A stretch of 64,000 bases of DNA, taken from positions 248,001 to 312,000 of the forward strand of contig JADDTR010000017.1 in assembly GCA_015345905.1 (NCBI GenBank), read 5' to 3'. The position numbers and the translations under genes were made by a program. The number at the start of each line of letters is the position of its first letter. The first letter of the stretch is position 1. The DNA comes from Aotearoamyces nothofagi (lineage: Eukaryota > Ascomycota > Leotiomycetes > Leotiales > Tympanidaceae). This document shows positions 57,495 through 64,000 of the stretch, one piece after another. The notes beneath the pieces were generated by a model that ran no database searches, had not been told where the DNA came from, and was given only the letters and a program-made list of their open reading frames with translations.

Positions 57495-59122
57495 AGTGAA
57501 TATTTTTAGTGAGGCAGAGAACACTGTAATGTCCACCGTGGAGGATAGGGCGGTAGGTTATATATCCTCCATGATGGTTCCCATGGTGGTGAAATCACCC
57601 GGCCATTCCGGTTGAGACCTTCTCAACTTGCACGAGACAGACCAAAGAACCTTGTACATCACCATTCCCATATATCTTAGAACTGCCTTGATATGGTGTA
57701 ATAGATCACCCTGCATGTCGCCATCAACTCCATTTCCAAAAGGCAAACCAGATATTTGTATGGTGCGATATCAAACCTTGTATCCTTGCAAGCACGTATC
57801 TCGCTACCCGAGGATAGCATCACCACAACCTTGCCTGTTGAGATGGATCCGATCGCCCGTCGTACTCGAGTACCGTCTTCTAGAAGCAGTTCTTGGCCAG
57901 CTGGCAGGCTCGGAAAAGCTTAATTCTATCCCGGTGTCTGATTAGGAGCTTAAGCGCCGGTATGCCTGGCCTGCATTTGTAGACAGCTATTGTACTGTAC
58001 ATCCATCGTTCCGAGTGGGAGATCAGATTGCGGGATAAAGGAATGGTCTGACCCTTCTCTCCTCCCTGCCCCCATATCTACCCTACCTTGTCTATCTATG
58101 CTTGCTTCTCTAGTGCCTATCACGCACTCCCCAGAAGAAATTTTGTGAGAAATAACTCCACTTTGATAAGATCCTTGACTTGGAGGACAGAGCTAACAAG
58201 GGCGGTCAGATTTGAGGCCATATACTGTACATATGGAATCTGCCTGAGTTGTAAATATAGTTCGAGAATGCCAAGTCGATGTTGTAGGGCTGAAGAGCCA
58301 AGACAGCAGACGGGACGGTACGAGTCGAGTCCGACAACTTACTGAACCTCCTTAACCTCCTAGCCTTGAACCTGAGATATTATCAATCTCAGTATCTGTT
58401 GTCGAATTTAGACTACATAGGTTATCAATACACAGTGAGGTGCACACTTCTCGTTATGCAGCTGTTTTCGTGTGCGGGTGTTGACGGCTGGCGTTATGGG
58501 CGGCGCTCGGCGTTTGATTTGTTTGATAATTGTCCGATTGCACCTTGTCCTCGGTGGAGGTTCGGCGATACTTGCATAGACCTACGAATACCTGCGAATC
58601 TGCGATCATGGTGGCAGGTCAGTGGAGCAGTTAAGCATGTGATTTAATACAGGCACGCCGTTGACATGGGTATCCGGTGGTGGCCCTTTGCTATTTGCTA
58701 TCGAACACAAAAGCTTGGCATTATACAGAATAGCTGCTGACTAAACAATAGTCATAACTGTCGTTGTATCTTTCTTTAATCCATGCTTAGATTTCGCTCT
58801 CAGGGAGCTCTAGTTAGATTAACATCTCTAGCGATGTCTATAATGCCATCATATACAATAGTTCCTCATAAATCTACATGCTTAATGTCCCAACGCGCAT
58901 ACCAGGAACACGTAACTGCTCCTCTATCTGTTACGTGATCCTATATCTGCGGTTTCTTCTGTGGATAGCCTATCTTCCGTCAGAACCCGAGGGGCTCTAA
59001 GCTAAGGTTGGGTCGTAGATATAGGTTCCAGGACGAATCTCTGCTTTACGCGGACCGGAAGTTCCTCTGTGTTATCAGATAGCTGCTCAACTTTTTCACT
59101 TTCATATCGTTCTCCATCTTTC
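57495..59122. other. Intergenic, no gene recognised
   Basis: 1.6 kb upstream of the MFS gene and downstream of COG5. Only short ORFs on both strands. Confidence 0.5.
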
Positions 59123-60490
59123 TCAACGGCCTAAAGGTCCTATGACTGCTCCAACCATGACGGCAACTTCTCGTTCCCAACCTTCTCCTCCAACCTTCTT
59201 TCTCTCCTTGCCTGACCCTACTGGTGCCTGACTGCCTCTAATTACGCACTCTTGGATAGCGTCTCTTACGCCATTTTTATTACTCTTCAGAGTACGTGCC
59301 TGTACGCCACCTTTATTCACTAAATCTTGCACTCGTGGCGATAGAGCCGATGCCAGGGTGCGCCAGAAGTAGGACGGAAGAGACGATGTTTCAAGTGCCT
59401 GTAACACAGGTTGTAAAAAGTTGGGTGGAGAAATAACGCTGATCTTCGACGTGATTTGAAGACTAGGGGGTTTGATAGACTCGAGGAGGAGCTCTAAGGC
59501 GACAATATTCTGACAGCGAGCAGATATCTCTAGTAAGGTTCGTTCCAAGGTAGGAAGTGTACCAAGGGCACGGGTGAGAGCCGCAAGGGAGGATGTGAGA
59601 GCCGTTCGGAAGTAATCCTGGAGGGAATTTATCACCAACTCGGGACTGAACGTCGCAGAACGCGCTTTCTCAGATTTAGGTTGAGGGGATAAGAGGTAGA
59701 GCGTTAAAAGAGCGGATATGGTTCGCGATTTGGTGTCTTCGGTTTGCGCATATGTGGTAGATCCGGATAGTGTGCTCATAGAGAACTCTCGTACAATTTG
59801 TTGAGCCTTCACACGTAGCGTACGTTCTGAATGATTAATAAGGTCGTTGCGTAAGTCTGTAACAGCGTTTACTCTTGAAAGATGTTCACCCTCATCGCCA
59901 GGGGAAGTAGCTTCAAAAAGGGCTCGTGCTGCTAGAATCGTGTTTGAGGCTCGAACCATTGCTCGATGGTCTTCTCGAGATCTAGAATTTGCGGTTGACG
60001 TGGAAGTGGATTGCAGTTCGCTCATCTGCACCTCTAGCTGTCTCCCAAGTTGTAATGCTCGTCCTACGGCACGTCCAAGCCGTACAGTATGCCATAATCG
60101 CTCCGACACCTGGCGCACTTCCTCCGCAGCTTCATATCGCCCTATGACCTCCTTTTCTAATCTTTTGTAGGAATCATTCAAACTTCCGACCTGGGTTGAA
60201 AGCTCAGTAACTATGCGTGCGGAAGAGGCTGTTTGCGATTGGGTATGCGTGAGGAGAGGTAATGCGGAGGCAGTGGTCAGGTTGTGTATATGCGAGTCAA
60301 CTTCTTGTATATCAAAGAGGACGCGGGACAGGGGAGTTGAGAGATCGAGAGGGGTGTCGGTGGGGTTGTTGGTGCTCAGTACCAGGGTATTTGCGAATGC
60401 GGGAGCAGAGAACGAGGGAGATAGGAAGAGCTCATAGTCAATGTAGGATGGCTCTGAAGCTTCGGTCTCTACCGTAGGTGCGGTAGCCAT
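59123..60490 (-). CDS. COG5: Conserved oligomeric Golgi complex subunit 5
   Basis: Intronless, 455 residues from ATG 60490; the ORF is open upstream but starts there with GTG. The N-terminal region has EPSYIDYELFLSPSFSAPAFANTLV, then a helical coiled-coil segment with FDIQEVDSHIHNLTTASALPLL, SLNDSYKRLEKEVIGRYEAAEEV and LWHTVRLGRAVGRALQLGRQLE, typical of Cog5 and CATCHR tethers. The C-terminal half is helical (LPTLERTLLEISARCQNIVAL, LPSYFWRTLASALSPRVQDLVNKGGVQARTL). Cog5 belongs to lobe B of the COG tethering complex for retrograde vesicles within the Golgi. Confidence 0.88.
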   Translation of the reverse strand: MATAPTVETEASEPSYIDYELFLSPSFSAPAFANTLVLSTNNPTDTPLDLSTPLSRVLFDIQEVDSHIHNLTTASALPLLTHTQSQTASSARIVTELSTQVGSLNDSYKRLEKEVIGRYEAAEEVRQVSERLWHTVRLGRAVGRALQLGRQLEVQMSELQSTSTSTANSRSREDHRAMVRASNTILAARALFEATSPGDEGEHLSRVNAVTDLRNDLINHSERTLRVKAQQIVREFSMSTLSGSTTYAQTEDTKSRTISALLTLYLLSPQPKSEKARSATFSPELVINSLQDYFRTALTSSLAALTRALGTLPTLERTLLEISARCQNIVALELLLESIKPPSLQITSKISVISPPNFLQPVLQALETSSLPSYFWRTLASALSPRVQDLVNKGGVQARTLKSNKNGVRDAIQECVIRGSQAPVGSGKERKKVGGEGWEREVAVMVGAVIGPLGR

Positions 60491-61115
60491 TGGTGGAGGG
60501 AGAATCGCTGGCAGCAAAATAAACACGATGGCATTCGGAAATATTAAAGCTTGAAGCTCGACATTACGTTTCAGTTAATGCCTGATCCCGCAGGCCTGAA
60601 GGCCCCATTACGCGGACATTAAATCGGCAGCTATCGCCAAGCGCCAAATGTTTATCAATTTGATCGCTATCAGGCGATCTTCGAAGGCTTTAACCCAAGA
60701 ATTGCGAGTTATTGAGGAAGACAAGGGAAATCTAAACGCTCCAACATAGCAAGCAGTAGCAATATCCATGGTTGTACTCTCACTGTCAAAAACCCCAAGA
60801 CAGAAAGGTTCCATCACGTTATTCTCTGATTGTTCTTGCCAAAGGTTACGGCCTTGGCTATCGCTGTCAGCTCGCTGTCAGCCTATCGTAAACTTGCCGT
60901 CGATTAACACGGAGTATAGCGGCTTCCCCGGAACCCCATCACTCCAGACCTTTGATATCTCCACCCATCAATAATCCTCCAACCTCCTCTCATCCGCGAC
61001 GTCCCTTCGAAACATATCCGGGGGAACGGCATCATCATGTCGCAGTAATCAATGGACGAGCTCTTGTTCGGTGCTCTGGCAAATCTTCTCTCCCATTCCA
61101 CACTTCGTCATCAAA
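60491..61115. other. Divergent intergenic region COG5 / DUF2434 gene
   Basis: Promoters of both genes; no other feature seen. Confidence 0.5.
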
Positions 61116-62811
61116 ATGCCTATCCTCGACGTCCGCGACCTGCTCGCGTTTCCTAATGGCGATAATTCCACCGATACGATAATCGGGGGAGTCCATTTCA
61201 ACCTTACCACCCTGGATCATTGGAACTATACATATTATTCTAATGAGACATTGTCCAACGGCTCAAAGTGTTTCCTCACTTTTGAACCTTACACCCCAAG
61301 GCTTCTCGCAAATGGTACATTCCTAAACACTACGTCATGCTATTCACCCATCGATCCCATCGGATCAAGGGCTGGAACTGGCGTGGGGTTTGCTGTATTC
61401 TTTGCTATGAGCATCATGTTCACATTTATCAATCTCCGAAAACATGGTCGACTATTCCTTCCCTCTCAGAAACGATTTCGAGCCGTAGGCAGAAGATGGC
61501 AATGGTATTGGATGCTGTTTGCTGCCGGGTGTGCTATGATTAGCGGTTTTACAGGTGTTGATGTCGATCGATATTATGTGTCGGAAGTTCCAATTGTGCT
61601 GAACTCTCTCTTCTATCTTATGATGTTACCGGCAACTATGGCTAGTGTATGGGAAAGCGTTAGACACTGGGGAAGCTGGCAAGAAAGACAACTTATCGAT
61701 CCCAATCCTTTTGTATTGAGCCAGGACGATAAGAGGGGTCGAACAGAGTTTTATATGCCGCTGGTATTTTACGCTTTTGCTTTCCTGGTAAGCAACTTAC
61801 TTCTGTGTTTTTGGTACGAGCTAATGAGGGTAGAACTTTTTCATGGCAATCCCACGTGGCTGGACACAGTTGGAAAAGCAAAGATCTCCTGATCAGACAG
61901 CCTCAATTGCTGAACCTCTGGCAACTGATGGTCGATTCAAAGCTGCAGCCTTCCTCTTGTTCCTTTCTTGGCTAGTTGTAGTCTTCAGCCTCTGGCACTC
62001 AATACATCATTACAAGCCACGCAACCGTGGCATATTCAACAGTATCATAGGGGGAACCCGCTATACACCAGTCCAGTTCATGCTCACCATCCCGTTAGCA
62101 CTTGTTATGGTCGGCTACGAGGCTCTCTTGGCCTTTGACTTCTCTGTCAGCATACTCAACATACATGGCAATAAAGCCTTCATATACGGAATGGGTTGGA
62201 CACCGATCGCCCTGATATTCATTATCCACGAAGTCTGCGGCTATATCCATCCTAACGAAGATCGTGAACTTATCCGTCAACGTCGCGTACGTGGAGCGGA
62301 AATTGATGAAGAGCTAGGGTATACGAAGAAGCCTTATTGGTGGCGTCGTCTCCAAGATGATCATGACCTCAGTGTTCACCAAGCTATTGCCAAGAATGTT
62401 AAGGAGATTGGCGGGGGTGCTGCGACAACTCGGAATTTGGAGAGTAGCATTGAGATGAGCAATATACCTCCAAAGACTACAGATGGGTTACCGAGAAATG
62501 CGGACAAGAGAGTTCCATCGGGTACTTCACCTGCTGCTAGGGCAAGCCAGCGTAGGGAGGACAGACTAAGCAAGGGCACAACACCTGAATCTATCAAAAT
62601 CGCTGCGTCTCTGCTGTTCCCAACACCATCTAACATCTCCGAACGGTCCGATCCTTTTGCAGATTCAAACACTCTAGACAGAGGAAGAGCCGCTTCAGAT
62701 GGGGTGGGCCCAACGGCTCAAGATGGGAAGTCAGAGCGATCCACAAGTACAGCAAGTGGAGCAACTCTTAACGCTCCTCCGCAAAAGATCAGGTCTATGT
62801 TGGATATATAA
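61116..62811 (+). CDS. DUF2434 multi-pass membrane protein
   Basis: Exons 61116-61787 and 61834-62811, with a 46-nt intron, give 549 residues. The N-terminal 75 residues look lumenal or extracellular, with several N-glycosylation sites (NSTD, NLTT, NYTY, NETL, NGSK, NTTS). About seven membrane segments follow (GVGFAVFFAMSIMFTFINL, YWMLFAAGCAMISGFTGV, FLLFLSWLVVVFSLWHSI, FMLTIPLALVMVGYEALLAF). The charged Ser/Thr-rich cytosolic tail is about 190 residues long. The pattern YKPRNRG and GGTRYTPVQFMLTIPL is what I associate with the DUF2434 fungal family, whose function is unknown. The first true ATG is 61116. Confidence 0.8.
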
Positions 62812-63138
62812 ATATTGTTCACGAATCAGGATTGGGAAATGGAAATGGGATAATGGGTCGGGAGACATTGGTACATATTTAGGGGCGCTAAGATGCTGGG
62901 GGCTGGTTCGCTCTAGGCAGCGCTACCTAATTATATTTATCGCCCCACCAGTGGTTTTAAGGAAGTGATACAGGCTTTTATCAGGGCACACATGGAGCTG
63001 TGCCTAGTAGCTGGGTAGTCGGAGTTGGGATTTGAACCATTATATCGCAATCGAGTCACGGCATTATCGATGCAGCACTCCCACACGGAATATTAACAAT
63101 ATTTTGATGATCATAAACATTTGAATTATTGTCCAAGT
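62812..63138. other. Intergenic between convergent genes
   Basis: 3' regions. A box-B-like GGTTCAAATCC on the minus strand near 63030 is discussed among rejected items. Confidence 0.5.
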
Positions 63139-64000
63139 TTACGTATTTTGCTTCTTCCGTTTTCTCACAGCTGTGCCATATAAATCCTTCTTGTCTTTAA
63201 ATGTCACCGCCTGGCGCTGCGAATCTTCATCTGTTGCCCCTCCAACAACCCAAGTCTTCAAGATCTCCTTGACCTCTACAACCTTGCCTTCCTTTCCTTT
63301 CGCATCGTCCACCTTTCTCCAGTAGCCTGTATATACAACCACCTCCGCAACCCCCACAAGTACACTCCCGCACATTGTCAAAGCTAGCCGCAAAGGCGTT
63401 TCCCACCATCGAGCTGCGACCCAGATTGCCGCGGCACATGCCAAGATGCTTATTACCACATTAAAAATGACTGTCATTTGACGATTAACATCTGCATACG
63501 TTATATTGTCATCTCCGTTATAGGATGGTGTGTTGAGAGATGGGTAATCGGTTGTAGAGGAAAATGCGAAGGCGGCGGATGAGCTAGGGAAACGTTGTAA
63601 GAAGCTCTCCATCGGGGGAGGAGGGTTGATCATTCGTTCGTAGGCTCGAGATTCTTCTTCCCGGCGGAGGCGGGCCATAAGGGCTTTATACTCGGATGTC
63701 TGTATGAACGTGGTCAGTAAATTGTTGCTAAAAGGTGTGGATTGAAGATATGCTGCAAAACGTACAGGTTCTGGCTTTGGTGGTGGGGGCGGGATGAAGA
63801 CTCGAGATCCTTTGAGTAGGATATCGAGGTGATTGGGAGATAAACCTTGGCTCTTAAGCTGTCTAGATAGATCCAGGACTTGGCTATGCGAGATTGGCTT
63901 GCCTATTGAAGGCTCAGACAGAGAAGGCTCCGCAGATGATGCATCTGCATCTGCCCCTTCAGCCTTATCTTCCAATTCCTCTCGTTTGGTCGTTTCTGGC
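63139..64000 (-). CDS. VMA12: V-ATPase assembly factor Vma12/Vph2-like (5' end outside window)
   Basis: The minus strand is open from the window edge. Exons are >64000-63766 and 63699-63139; the 66-nt intron (GTACGT...TACAG) keeps the frame and is free of stops, so unspliced RNA also reads through. Spliced, it gives PPPPPKPEP followed by TSEYKALMARLRREEESRAYERM, the family signature. Two membrane helices follow (VIFNVVISILACAAAIWVAARWW, LALTMCGSVLVGVAEVVVYTGYW), then a basic tail. Vma12 is an ER protein that, with Vma22 and Vma21, assembles the membrane sector of the V-ATPase. The start codon is beyond base 64000; the nearest in-window codon at 63975 is TTG. Confidence 0.85.
   Translation of the reverse strand, partial: PETTKREELEDKAEGADADASSAEPSLSEPSIGKPISHSQVLDLSRQLKSQGLSPNHLDILLKGSRVFIPPPPPKPEPVRFAAYLQSTPFSNNLLTTFIQTSEYKALMARLRREEESRAYERMINPPPPMESFLQRFPSSSAAFAFSSTTDYPSLNTPSYNGDDNITYADVNRQMTVIFNVVISILACAAAIWVAARWWETPLRLALTMCGSVLVGVAEVVVYTGYWRKVDDAKGKEGKVVEVKEILKTWVVGGATDEDSQRQAVTFKDKKDLYGTAVRKRKKQNT

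Noticed and set aside
63000-63080. Possible tRNA on the minus strand (box-B-like GGTTCAAATCC)
   Set aside because: The T stem does not pair (AATGG against CCCAA), and no acceptor stem of seven pairs or proper anticodon arm could be drawn. At most a degenerate tRNA-like relic.

Overview
This window is nuclear DNA of a filamentous ascomycete. Genes are dense and on both strands, most have short introns (about 45-140 nt, GT-AG with CTAAC/CTGAC-type branch sites), and all products are fungal housekeeping or transporter families. The Fus3/Kss1-type MAP kinase is, from memory, almost identical to those of helotialean (Leotiomycetes) fungi such as Botrytis, so I favour that class. All identifications come from reading translated exons; no database search was run. 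Splice sites were placed by hand so that reading frames and family motifs join.

Layout. 1-1.6 kb: 3' end of a fungal transcription-factor-like gene. 2.1-6.1 kb: a small membrane protein divergent from SEC24. 6.1-9.9 kb: a long, very repeat-rich non-coding region leading into the PMK1-type MAP kinase (9.9-11.2 kb). 12.8-23.8 kb: OXR1, HEM4 and ERV1 (divergent, sharing a promoter of about 320 bp), an intron-containing tRNA-Val, a DUF1917 protein, DPH7 and VID27. 24.5-32.6 kb: TPS1, a HIRIP3-like histone chaperone, a possible tiny gene and AP-1 beta-adaptin. 34-38.4 kb: an amino-acid permease and an MFS transporter. The transporter's leader carries a clear eukaryotic TPP riboswitch, with an intron that would enclose the whole aptamer. 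39-42.1 kb: a 1018-residue disordered orphan. 42.4-45.3 kb: an unmerged assembly junction (237 bp repeated on both sides of one N), a truncated O-methyltransferase and an AT-rich block that looks RIP-degraded. 45.5-47.5 kb: a secreted protein and an acidic-repeat protein. 47.5-49.7 kb: dense satellite DNA including a perfect 54-bp inverted repeat. 49.7-51.6 kb: PHO84. 51.6-55.7 kb: gene-free, a GC-rich stretch changing abruptly to an AT-rich block. 55.8-64 kb: an MFS transporter, COG5, a DUF2434 membrane protein and a VMA12 homologue running off the edge.

The genes do not form a biosynthetic cluster. Common themes are membrane traffic (SEC24, AP-1, COG5), V-ATPase biology (VMA12, and OXR1 by family), nutrient uptake (permease, PHO84, two MFS carriers) and tetrapyrrole/redox assembly (HEM4, ERV1). 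The strongest regulatory discovery is the TPP riboswitch, which ties an otherwise anonymous Dal5-type carrier to thiamine supply.
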